NCBI GenBank assembly: GCA_000436915.1
Contig: HF993965.1
Coordinates: 1-15,073 of the forward strand
Direction: 5' to 3'
Source of the DNA: Prevotella sp. CAG:1092
GTDB taxonomy: Bacteria > Bacteroidota > Bacteroidia > Bacteroidales > Bacteroidaceae
Length of the DNA: 15,073 nucleotides
Part shown: positions 8,128-15,073 of the stretch, in pieces
Numbering within the stretch: the stretch's first letter is position 1
Layout: each line of letters opens with the position of its first letter
The notes under the pieces: model-generated
The model's database searches: none
Seen by the model: only the letters and a program-made list of their open reading frames with translations
What the model was told of the DNA's origin: nothing
Translations under genes and position numbers: made by a program

Positions 8128-8159
8128 CTTGCATAAGTCGTAGAAATAATCTACTTTTG
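8128..8159 (+). promoter_or_regulatory. promoter of the TetR-type gene and probably the downstream operon
   Basis: CTTG at 8128-8131, a 20-base spacer and TACTTTTG at 8152-8159 fit the Bacteroidota promoter pattern (conserved TTG and TAnnTTTG). Transcription should begin near 8164, about 38 bases before the ATG at 8202. That location also argues against the upstream in-frame ATG at 8088 as the protein start. It is back to back with the tRNA promoter, about 57 bases separating the two -33 elements. Confidence 0.75.
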
Positions 8160-8182
8160 CACATATCAACTCATTGTGCAAA
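8156..8182. promoter_or_regulatory. candidate operator of the TetR-type regulator
   Basis: TTTGCACA (8156-8163) and TGTGCAAA (8175-8182) are perfect 8-base inverted arms with an 11-base spacer, 27 bases in all. The left arm includes the last four bases of the -7 element, and the repeat covers the expected start of transcription. A dimeric TetR-type protein bound here would block its own promoter. The same repeat could instead act as a hairpin at the 5' end of the mRNA. Confidence 0.55.
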
Positions 8183-8201
8183 CAAAATAGAGGAAAGTAG
8201 C

Positions 8202-8798
8202 ATGTCAATCTCTAAAACACGACAGACACTTGTGGATGTGGCACGACAACTATTCGCAAAGAATGGTGTTGCCAATACTACAATGAACGACATTGCCCAG
8301 GCTTCGGGCAAGGGTCGCAGAACACTATATACCTATTTTAATAGGAAGGAAGACGTATATAATGCTGTCATTGAATCGGAATTGGAGCGACTAAGCGACA
8401 AGCTCGACGAGGTTGCAGCAAAGAAGATTCGTCCACAAGACAAGATAATAGAGCTGATATACACACACTTGAGCATGATTCGCGAGACCGTGGTTAGAAA
8501 CGGCAACTTGCGAGCAGAGTTCTTCCGCAATATCTGGACTGTGGAAAAGGTGCGCAAGAACTTTGATGAAGACGAGATGGAGATATTCCGCAAGGTTTAT
8601 GCTGAGGGTGTAGCAGAAGGCGAGTTCGACCTTGAAGACATCGAGCTCGTTGCCGACATCACACACTATTGTATCAAAGGCTTGGAGGTGCCATTCATTT
8701 ATGGCAGACTTGGTCATGGGCTGACTGAGGAATCGAGCAAGCCACTGGTTGCCAAAGTGGTTTATGGAGCTTTGGGCAAGAGAGGAGTGATGAAATAA
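8202..8798 (+). CDS. TetR/AcrR-family transcriptional regulator
   Basis: This is a one-component regulator that binds DNA as a dimer and releases it on binding a small ligand. With the ATG at 8202 it has 198 residues, typical of the family. The N-terminal DNA-binding domain spans about residues 6-58; the helix-turn-helix lies near 26-46 (TTMNDIAQASGKGRRTLYTYF), followed by the usual N-x-K-E-D-V helix. Residues 60-198 form the helical ligand and dimer domain and are not informative about the ligand. The leader has GAGGAAA six bases before the ATG. fabG begins 64 bases after the stop with no clear promoter between, so the two may be co-transcribed. Control of fatty acid or envelope genes is a reasonable guess from position alone. 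The ligand and regulon are unknown. Confidence 0.9.
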   Translation: MSISKTRQTLVDVARQLFAKNGVANTTMNDIAQASGKGRRTLYTYFNRKEDVYNAVIESELERLSDKLDEVAAKKIRPQDKIIELIYTHLSMIRETVVRNGNLRAEFFRNIWTVEKVRKNFDEDEMEIFRKVYAEGVAEGEFDLEDIELVADITHYCIKGLEVPFIYGRLGHGLTEESSKPLVAKVVYGALGKRGVMK

Positions 8799-8862
8799 GT
8801 ATATATATAATAAGGTATATAAATAGAAGGAATTAACTATATTTACATAACAAATTTTTAAA

Positions 8863-9621
8863 ATGGGATTATTAACAGGTAAGACAGCACTCATTACAGG
8901 TGCCGCACGTGGTATCGGCAAGGCCGTAGCCATGAAGTTTGCTAAGGAAGGTGCTAACATAGCTTTCACCGACCTCGTATTGAACGATGATATGAAGGCA
9001 GGTCTCGAGGCTACTCGTCAGGAGATTGAGGCTTTGGGCGTAAAGTGCTTGGCATATGCAGGCAACGCTGCAGACTTTGCAGAGACAGAGGCTGTTGTAA
9101 ATAAGATTAAGGAAGACTTTGGTTCAATCGACGTATTGGTAAACAACGCAGGTATCACCAAGGACGGTTTGATGCTTCGTATGTCAGAGGCTCAGTGGGA
9201 TGCTGTATTGAACGTAAACTTGAAGAGTGCGTTTAACTTTATCCACGCTTGTGCTCCTATCATGCTCCGTCAGCGCAGCGGTTCTATCATCAACATGTCG
9301 AGCGTTGTAGGTGTTCATGGTAACGCAGGTCAGTGCAACTACTCAGCTTCAAAGGCTGGTATGATTGGTTTGGCAAAGAGTATCGCTCAGGAGCTCGGTC
9401 CTAAGGGAGTACGTGCTAACGCTGTTGCTCCTGGTTTCATTGAGACTGCTATGACAGCTCAGTTGCCAGAGGATATTCGCAAAGACTGGATGAAGAAGAT
9501 TCCTCTTCGTCGTGGTGGTCAGGTTGAGGACATCGCAAATGTTTGCTTGTTCTTGGCTTCTGATATGTCAAGCTATGTATCTGGACAGGTTATCCAGATT
9601 GATGGCGGTATGAACATGTAA
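8863..9621 (+). CDS. fabG: 3-oxoacyl-[acyl-carrier-protein] reductase (SDR family)
   Basis: It reduces 3-oxoacyl-ACP to (R)-3-hydroxyacyl-ACP with NADPH, the first reductive step in each round of type II fatty acid synthesis, in the cytoplasm. The 252-residue length is normal. The nucleotide-binding motif TGAARGIG is at 12-19, NNAG at 94-97, the catalytic Asn at 119, Ser at 147 (in NMSSVVG), Tyr at 160 and Lys at 164 (YSASK). The C terminus has the usual YVSGQVIQIDGGM block. The KDGLMLRM segment after NNAG is typical of true FabG rather than of general sugar or alcohol dehydrogenases. The leader is AT-rich without a Shine-Dalgarno, as is common in Bacteroidota. The gene lies between a TetR-type regulator and an RluA-type enzyme. 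Confidence 0.93.
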   Translation: MGLLTGKTALITGAARGIGKAVAMKFAKEGANIAFTDLVLNDDMKAGLEATRQEIEALGVKCLAYAGNAADFAETEAVVNKIKEDFGSIDVLVNNAGITKDGLMLRMSEAQWDAVLNVNLKSAFNFIHACAPIMLRQRSGSIINMSSVVGVHGNAGQCNYSASKAGMIGLAKSIAQELGPKGVRANAVAPGFIETAMTAQLPEDIRKDWMKKIPLRRGGQVEDIANVCLFLASDMSSYVSGQVIQIDGGMNM

Positions 9622-9662
9622 TAATACCAACAGAAAAAAATATTAGGTATTAAAAGATCATT

Positions 9663-10343
9663 ATGACCGTAGTCTACGAAGACAACCATATCATCATTGT
9701 CTATAAAGAGAGTGGTGAGATAGTTCAGGGAGACAAGACTGGCGACAAGCCATTGTCTGAAACGGTGAAGGAATATATTAAGGAGAAGTACCAAAAGCCG
9801 GGGAATGTGTTCCTCGGCGTGGTACATCGCCTTGATCGTCCTGTTTCGGGGCTTGTGGTGTTTGCCAAGACATCGAAGGCTTTGTCAAGACTGAACGAGA
9901 TGTTCCGCAAAGGAGACATACACAAAACTTACTGGGCTATAACGAAAGAAGCCCCACGCCAGATGGAAGGAGATATGGAAAACTGGCTGGTGAGAAACGA
10001 GAAGCAGAACAAAACCTATGTTTACGACCGAGAGGTGCCAAAGTCGAAGAAGGCACGGTTGAGATATAAGCTGATAGCAAGTACTGATAATTATAACTTG
10101 CTGGAAGTGGAACTGCTAACAGGAAGACACCACCAGATAAGAAGCCAGTTGGCACACATGGGATGTGCTATAAAGGGCGACTTGAAATATGGAGCTAAAC
10201 GCTCAAATCCTGACGGTAGCATATCACTACTGTCGCATCATGTTGAATTTGTTCACCCTGTATCGAAGGAGTTGATATCCTTAGATTCTCCCCTACCCGA
10301 CGACAATCTGTGGAGGGCTTTGGCTGCAGGAGTGAAGAGATAA
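9663..10343 (+). CDS. RluA-family RNA pseudouridine synthase
   Basis: It should convert a uridine in rRNA or tRNA to pseudouridine. The 226-residue protein is just the catalytic domain; there is no N-terminal S4 RNA-binding domain, which RluC and RluD have. The signature HRLDRPVSG at 55-63 carries the catalytic Asp58. The second conserved block, TGRHHQIRSQLAHMGCAIKGDLKYG (153-177), is intact, as is the late HVEFVHPV block. The target site cannot be told from sequence; short RluA-type proteins act on several different RNAs. It starts 41 bases after fabG and ends 22 bases before tamB, so it is probably in the same transcript. Confidence 0.9.
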   Translation: MTVVYEDNHIIIVYKESGEIVQGDKTGDKPLSETVKEYIKEKYQKPGNVFLGVVHRLDRPVSGLVVFAKTSKALSRLNEMFRKGDIHKTYWAITKEAPRQMEGDMENWLVRNEKQNKTYVYDREVPKSKKARLRYKLIASTDNYNLLEVELLTGRHHQIRSQLAHMGCAIKGDLKYGAKRSNPDGSISLLSHHVEFVHPVSKELISLDSPLPDDNLWRALAAGVKR

Positions 10344-10365
10344 CGATAACCTACAAATAACATCT

Positions 10366-13300
10366 ATGAAGAAAATACTCAGAGGCTGTGGCATAGCAAT
10401 ATCGGTGCCAATAGTGCTGCTTGTTCTATTGTCTGTATTGTTTTACTTCCCCCCTTTTCAGAACTGGGCTGTAAGACAAGTGGCAGAATATGCTTCTGAA
10501 GAAACAGGGATGAATATCTCTGTAGACAAGGTGCATCTTGTTTTTCCTTTAGATTTAGGTGTTGAGGGCGTAAGAGTGACACGCCCTATAGAGAACAACC
10601 TTTCTGATGTCGACACTATTGCCGACATCAGAAAGGTTGTTGCTAATATACAGCTATTACCATTATTACAAAGCCGTGTGGAGATAGACGAGCTATCGTT
10701 TAACGATATGAAGCTCAACACCACCGACTTTATAGCCCAGGCAATAGTGAAAGGAAACATAGGCACACTTAGCTTGAAAGCCCACGGCATAGACCTTGGT
10801 GCAGAAACCATGAACCTTGACGAGGCATTGCTCGACAAGGCTAACGTTGATATTGCACTGACGGATAGCGTGCCTGAGGATACTACAGAGAGCGAAAACT
10901 TCTGGAAGATAAACGTTGGGAAGTTGGCGATAAAGCAAACAAACATTGCTTTGACAACTCCTGCCGACACTATGTCGGTAGGCGTAGGAATAAAGAAAGC
11001 AAACATAGAGAATGGATTCTTCGACCTATATAAAGCCATATACAAGGTAGGCTTAGTAGATTGGCGAGGAGGCTATATTGCCTACGACCAAAACTTTGAG
11101 CCAAAGGCTAAGGGACTGGATGTGAACCATATAAGGCTCGACAACATGGCTTTATCGATAAAGGATATTGTTTATTGCAGTCCGAACCTCGACATGAATA
11201 TAAGAGCTTGTGCATTCAAAGAGAAATCGGGTATAGAGGTTTCGAATATCACAGGCGCTATAGGCATGGACTCTACGAAGTTGAAGTTGCCATTGATAAC
11301 ACTGAAGACTCCATATTCGGAGGCTTCGGCTAAGCTAACAATGGATCTCAATGCCTTCGACGACGAGAATCCTGGCGCATTGCATGTGAAACTGCATGGC
11401 GCATTGGGCAAGAAGGATTTGATGACCTTTATGGCTGATATGCCAACAGCTTTTAAGCGCCAATGGCCTTATAATCCACTGGCGATAGATGCCATTGTGC
11501 ATGGCAACATGAGGAAGATGGAGATTGACAACCTGGCGATAGAACTGCCTTCGGCTATGAAGCTGAAAGCATCTGGACAGGCATGGAACATCAATGACAT
11601 GGACCATCTAAAAGCTCATGCCAACATAGAGGCAAAGACATATAACCTGAAATTTGCCACTACCCTACTCGACAAGAGCGTGGCAAAGATGATAAACATA
11701 CCAAGCGGCATAGCGCTGAAGGGCAAGGTGGATATTGACGGAAAGAAGTATGCCACAGCATTCAATATATCTGAGGGCAAGGGAAGCGTAGGTGGAAAGG
11801 CATCAATAAACCTTGCCAACAACAGCTATAAGGCAAATATAAAAGCAAGAAGCCTACAGTTGCAACATTTCACTCGCGGACTTGGACTATCGCCACTTAC
11901 TGGCGAGGTGGCAGTTGCCGGCAAGGGCTTCGACATGATGTCGCCAAAGACAAAGCTCGAAGCAGATATCAATATATCACAATTCTCATACCAAGGCTAT
12001 AACCTTGACGGCATTAAGGGAAATGCATTGGTGAACAATGGTAAGATAGCTGCCGATATCGTGAGTGACAATAAGGTGATAAATGGCAATATTGCATTGA
12101 ATGCTCTTACCAATGGTAAGGAAATCACAGCATCGTTGGCATGTCAGCTGCATGAGCTCGACTTGTTTAAGATGCGACTTGTGGAGAGTCCGCTAAAGAT
12201 TTCTATGAGCACTCAGCTCGATGTGAGCTCAAACCTCACTAACGACCATAGAGCGCAAGGAACAATACGCAACATACTGATACAGGATAAAGACGGAGAA
12301 TACACACCTGAGGATATAGACTTGGATATTCTGGCTCTCCGCGATACCACTCATGCCATTGTAAACACTGGCGACTTCCATCTGAATATGGATGCAAGCG
12401 GTGGCTACGAGATGTTGATGGATAAGCTGATGAGTGTGTCGGACGAGGTGATGAAGCAGATGAAGGACAGATATATTGACCAAAGTAGGTTGAGAGAGCG
12501 TCTGCCTAATGCAAGAATCAGTTTCTCATCTGGCTCTAATAATATTTTTGCTCGACTATTGAAGCACTATGGCATGGAATGCAAGAGCATAGACATGGAT
12601 ATGGCATCGTCGCCTATAGCCGGACTGAATGGTTATGCTAACGTAAACTCCATAACTGTGGGTGGCATACTCATTGATGCAACGAAGTTTAGCGTCAAGT
12701 CGGACGAGACAGACGTGAAATATAGCATCCAGGTGAAGAACAACAAGAACAACCCTGACTATGTGTTCAACGCTATAGTTAATGGTACAATAACGGAACG
12801 TGGAACTACCATAGAATCTAAACTCTATGACTGGAAAAACCGACTGGGACTATCAGCAAACATGGCTGCCAACATGGAGGAGAATGGCATAAAGATATCA
12901 TTCGTTGGCGACGACCCTGTGTTGGGATATAAGAAGTTTGGGGTGAACAATGACAACTACATCTTCCTTGCCGAAGACAACCGTGTGTCGGCAAACTTGA
13001 AGATGAAGGCTTCTGACGGTACTGGTCTGCAGATATATACCAACGACGCAAACGAGGATGCACTACAGGACATAACGCTGAGTGTGAACAAGTTGAACTT
13101 GGACGACATCTTTGCATTGCTGCCTTTCACTCCTAATATGACAGGTGTGCTGGATGGCGACTTCCATGCTATACAGACTAAAGATGAGCTATCGTTATCA
13201 TCTACGCTACAAGTAGCAAACATGATATACGAGGGATGCAAGATGGGAACTGTAGGTACGGAGTTCACATATATGCCGAAGTATGATGGTTCGCATTATG

Positions 13301-14976
13301 TTGACGGTGTGCTGATGCAAAACGGCGAAGAGGTATGCACACTTACTGGTACATACATATCAGAAGGCGACGGACATTTGGATGCTTCATTAGGATTAGA
13401 CCATACACCATTGTCATTGGTAAATGGTTTTATTCCAGAGCAGCTATTCGGACTAAAGGGATATGGCGAAGGCGGACTAACAATAAAGGGTTCGCTAACG
13501 AAACCTGAGGTGAATGGCGAGGTCTATCTCGACTCGGCATATCTGTATAGTGTGCCTTATGGCGTGGAATTGCGTTTCGACAACGACCCTGTGACAATCA
13601 CTAACAGCCGACTACTCTTTGAGAACTTCGAGATGTATTCGCATAACGACAAGCCATTGGTGGCTGCAGGATATGTTGACTTCTCAGATCTCGACAATAT
13701 GTATGCCGACATAAAGATGAAGGCAGAAAACTTCTTGCTCATAGATTCTAAAGAGAACCTTCGCTCGGAAGCTTATGGCAAAGCATACGTAAACTTCTAT
13801 GCAAGAATGCAGGGAGCGATAGACAACTTGCAGATGCGAGGAAAGCTGGATGTGCTGGGCTCTACAGATATGACATATGTGCTGAAGGATAGCCCTATCA
13901 CCACAGACAACCAGTTGGAAGACTTGGTGAAGTTTACAAACTTTGCCGATTCTACAACCATGGATATAGAGCGTCCACCATTGAATGGCTTCAGCATGGA
14001 CATGAACATAAGCATCAACGAGAGTGCTCATATTCTATGTGCACTGAATGCTAATAAGTCTAACTATGTAGACCTTATTGGTGGTGGCGACTTGAGGATG
14101 AAATACAACACCATCGATGAACTGTCGCTACGTGGTAGATATACTCTCAATAATGGCGAGATGAAATATTCATTGCCTGTGATTCCATTGAAGACCTTCG
14201 TTATTCAGGATGGTAGCTATGTGGAGTTTACTGGCGACCCTATGAATCCACGACTCAATATCACAGCACTTGAGGATACTAAGGCTACAGTGTCGGATGC
14301 CAATGGCAACAACCGCTCGGTAGACTTCAAATGTGGCGTGATAATAACAAAGACGCTGGAGGATATGGGACTTGAATTCGTGATATATGCGCCACAAGAC
14401 ATGTCGCTGAGCAACGAGCTCAACACCATGAGCACCGAAGAACGCGGAAAGATTGCTATCACCATGCTTACCACAGGTATGTATTTGGCAGACGGCAATA
14501 CCAATAGCTTCTCTATGAACTCGGCATTAAACTCATTCTTGCAGAGTCAGATTAATGGTATTGCAGGTAACGCATTGCGCACACTCGACCTAAGCTTCGG
14601 ACTCGACAACACTACCGATGCAACGGGAAATGTGCGTACCGACTACTCATTCAAGTTTGCTAAACGATTCTGGAACAACAGATTGAAGATTATAGTAGGC
14701 GGAAAGCTATCTACAGGCTCGGATGTGGCAAACCAAAACGAGACTTTCTTTAATAATGTGCAGTTTGAATATCGTTTGAACGAAGCTTCAACACAATATC
14801 TAAACGTGTTCTACAACCGCGACAGCTACGATTGGCTCGAAGGTAACATTGGCGAATATGGCGGTGGTTTCATCTGGCGAAGAAAACTGCAAAACTTCAA
14901 GGATATCTTCAGATTCAAGGATGTGAAGACACCTATCATCATGTCGACAGACTCTACTAAAAGCACACAAAAATGA
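10366..14976 (+). CDS. tamB: TamB-type translocation and assembly module protein
   Basis: TamB spans the periplasm from the inner membrane to an outer-membrane Omp85 partner and is implicated in outer-membrane protein assembly and in phospholipid transport. The 1536-residue length is typical. A single N-terminal membrane anchor (about 8-28) follows a short KK-R start. The rest is long repeating beta structure, expected to form a hydrophobic groove of the AsmA/VPS13-like kind. The C-terminal TamB (DUF490) domain covers roughly the last 400 residues, with the DTKATVSDANG, GLEFVIYAPQDMSLSNELN and TGMYLADGNTNSFSMNSALNSFLQSQIN blocks and a strand-rich end. The stop overlaps the next ATG by four bases (ATGA), as expected for a gene pair that works together. 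The reading frame contains a perfect 19-bp inverted repeat at residues 77-92 and a second strong hairpin at about residues 199-206; both leave the protein sequence looking normal. Confidence 0.92.
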   Translation: MKKILRGCGIAISVPIVLLVLLSVLFYFPPFQNWAVRQVAEYASEETGMNISVDKVHLVFPLDLGVEGVRVTRPIENNLSDVDTIADIRKVVANIQLLPLLQSRVEIDELSFNDMKLNTTDFIAQAIVKGNIGTLSLKAHGIDLGAETMNLDEALLDKANVDIALTDSVPEDTTESENFWKINVGKLAIKQTNIALTTPADTMSVGVGIKKANIENGFFDLYKAIYKVGLVDWRGGYIAYDQNFEPKAKGLDVNHIRLDNMALSIKDIVYCSPNLDMNIRACAFKEKSGIEVSNITGAIGMDSTKLKLPLITLKTPYSEASAKLTMDLNAFDDENPGALHVKLHGALGKKDLMTFMADMPTAFKRQWPYNPLAIDAIVHGNMRKMEIDNLAIELPSAMKLKASGQAWNINDMDHLKAHANIEAKTYNLKFATTLLDKSVAKMINIPSGIALKGKVDIDGKKYATAFNISEGKGSVGGKASINLANNSYKANIKARSLQLQHFTRGLGLSPLTGEVAVAGKGFDMMSPKTKLEADINISQFSYQGYNLDGIKGNALVNNGKIAADIVSDNKVINGNIALNALTNGKEITASLACQLHELDLFKMRLVESPLKISMSTQLDVSSNLTNDHRAQGTIRNILIQDKDGEYTPEDIDLDILALRDTTHAIVNTGDFHLNMDASGGYEMLMDKLMSVSDEVMKQMKDRYIDQSRLRERLPNARISFSSGSNNIFARLLKHYGMECKSIDMDMASSPIAGLNGYANVNSITVGGILIDATKFSVKSDETDVKYSIQVKNNKNNPDYVFNAIVNGTITERGTTIESKLYDWKNRLGLSANMAANMEENGIKISFVGDDPVLGYKKFGVNNDNYIFLAEDNRVSANLKMKASDGTGLQIYTNDANEDALQDITLSVNKLNLDDIFALLPFTPNMTGVLDGDFHAIQTKDELSLSSTLQVANMIYEGCKMGTVGTEFTYMPKYDGSHYVDGVLMQNGEEVCTLTGTYISEGDGHLDASLGLDHTPLSLVNGFIPEQLFGLKGYGEGGLTIKGSLTKPEVNGEVYLDSAYLYSVPYGVELRFDNDPVTITNSRLLFENFEMYSHNDKPLVAAGYVDFSDLDNMYADIKMKAENFLLIDSKENLRSEAYGKAYVNFYARMQGAIDNLQMRGKLDVLGSTDMTYVLKDSPITTDNQLEDLVKFTNFADSTTMDIERPPLNGFSMDMNISINESAHILCALNANKSNYVDLIGGGDLRMKYNTIDELSLRGRYTLNNGEMKYSLPVIPLKTFVIQDGSYVEFTGDPMNPRLNITALEDTKATVSDANGNNRSVDFKCGVIITKTLEDMGLEFVIYAPQDMSLSNELNTMSTEERGKIAITMLTTGMYLADGNTNSFSMNSALNSFLQSQINGIAGNALRTLDLSFGLDNTTDATGNVRTDYSFKFAKRFWNNRLKIIVGGKLSTGSDVANQNETFFNNVQFEYRLNEASTQYLNVFYNRDSYDWLEGNIGEYGGGFIWRRKLQNFKDIFRFKDVKTPIIMSTDSTKSTQK
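10594..10641 (+). repeat. perfect 19-bp inverted repeat inside tamB
   Basis: The arm AACAACCTTTCTGATGTCG (10594-10612) is exactly reverse-complementary to 10623-10641, with a 10-base loop. In mRNA it would form one of the most stable stems in the window, about 230 bases after the start codon. It encodes NNLSDVDTIADIRKVV, which fits the family consensus at that place, so the frame is not disturbed. It is not next to a promoter or end of a gene. Its role is unknown. Confidence 0.95.
10960..10982 (+). repeat. second hairpin inside tamB
   Basis: CCTGCCGACA (10960-10969) and TGTCGGTAGG (10973-10982) pair over ten positions with one G-U wobble in RNA and a three-base loop. It begins 319 bases after the first inverted repeat ends. 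It shares the word CGACACTAT with that repeat, where both encode Asp-Thr. It may be a chance result of the repeated Asp-Thr coding. Confidence 0.7.
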
Positions 14977-15073
14977 ATAAAATAATAAGATTTCTCTTAA
15001 CTATAGCCGTTAGCTCAGCGCTCTTTGCTTGTTCGTCGACAAGCGAAGTGCCTGAAGGCGACAGACTGTATAC
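14973..15073 (+). CDS. TamA-like outer-membrane assembly lipoprotein (3' partial)
   Basis: Only the first 33 codons are present. The start ATG overlaps the tamB stop (ATGA). The N terminus is a lipoprotein signal: MNKIIR, a hydrophobic stretch, then LFAC, whose Cys20 would be lipidated. SSTSEVPEGDRLY follows, the pattern (Cys, short Ser/Thr linker, V-P-x-G-x-x-L) that I associate with lipid-anchored TamA/BamA-like proteins of Bacteroidota, for which the name TamL has been used. Position directly after tamB agrees. It would be the Omp85-type barrel partner of TamB in the outer membrane. The barrel itself lies outside the window, so the call rests on the signal, the short motif and the neighbour. 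Confidence 0.75.
   Translation, partial: MNKIIRFLLTIAVSSALFACSSTSEVPEGDRLY

Noticed and set aside
8088..8201. An N-terminal extension of 38 residues for the TetR-type protein
   Set aside because: It would start upstream of the promoter at 8128-8159, and the extra residues do not resemble the family. The ATG at 8202 has a good leader.
8799..8862. Promoter for fabG (TATATTTA at 8838-8845)
   Set aside because: It lacks the final G of the -7 pattern and has no TTG at the right distance.
9622..9652. Hairpin TAATACC/GGTATTA between fabG and the RluA-type gene
   Set aside because: Seven mostly A-T pairs with a 17-base loop and no T-run after it. Too weak to call a terminator.
9797..9818. Eight-pair hairpin within the RluA-type gene
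   Set aside because: It falls in a conserved coding block and is of a size that is not rare by chance.
10458..11045. Long open frame (195 codons) opposite tamB
   Set aside because: It lies wholly in another frame of a well-supported gene and shows no recognisable domain or leader. Others like it at 8391-8969 and 3057-3515 were left out for the same reason.

Overview
The window looks like a chromosome segment of a Bacteroidales bacterium, most likely in the Prevotella group. The evidence is the A-rich, weakly Shine-Dalgarno leaders, two promoters that fit the Bacteroidota pattern (TTTG or TTG, about 20 bp, then TAnnTTTG), and a TamB gene followed by a lipoprotein-type TamA partner. The species assignment is an inference from remembered family resemblance, not from a search.

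Left part (1 to about 7905) is one end of an integrated tailed phage. It holds a very long tape measure protein whose 5' end lies outside the window, a tail or baseplate protein of unknown exact role, and, facing them tail to tail, a tyrosine integrase. The integrase lies next to the 3' end of a tRNA gene, which is the usual arrangement for integration into a tRNA.

Middle part (about 7906 to 8201) holds a bidirectional-looking terminator hairpin, an initiator tRNA (fMet type) on the minus strand that is very probably the attachment site, and back-to-back promoters. One drives the tRNA leftward. The other drives a TetR-type regulator rightward and carries an 8-bp inverted repeat on its -7 element, a good candidate for an autoregulatory operator.

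Right part (8202 to 15073) is host core genome in one rightward run: tetR-type regulator, fabG (fatty acid synthesis), an RluA-type pseudouridine synthase, tamB, and the first 33 codons of a TamA-like lipoprotein. The short gaps (64, 41 and 22 bp, then a 4-bp overlap) suggest co-transcription. The tamB/TamA-like pair should form an envelope assembly or lipid-transport module; placing fabG and a TetR regulator upstream hints at a shared envelope-lipid theme, but that is inference.

The most unusual signals are a perfect 19-bp inverted repeat inside the tamB reading frame (10594-10641), a second strong hairpin 320 bp downstream, a probable prophage insertion in an initiator tRNA whose T stem has a U-U mismatch on the phage-proximal side, and an integrase in which the usual HxxR catalytic motif reads Y-x-x-K. 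I did not find a CRISPR array, transposon or defence system.
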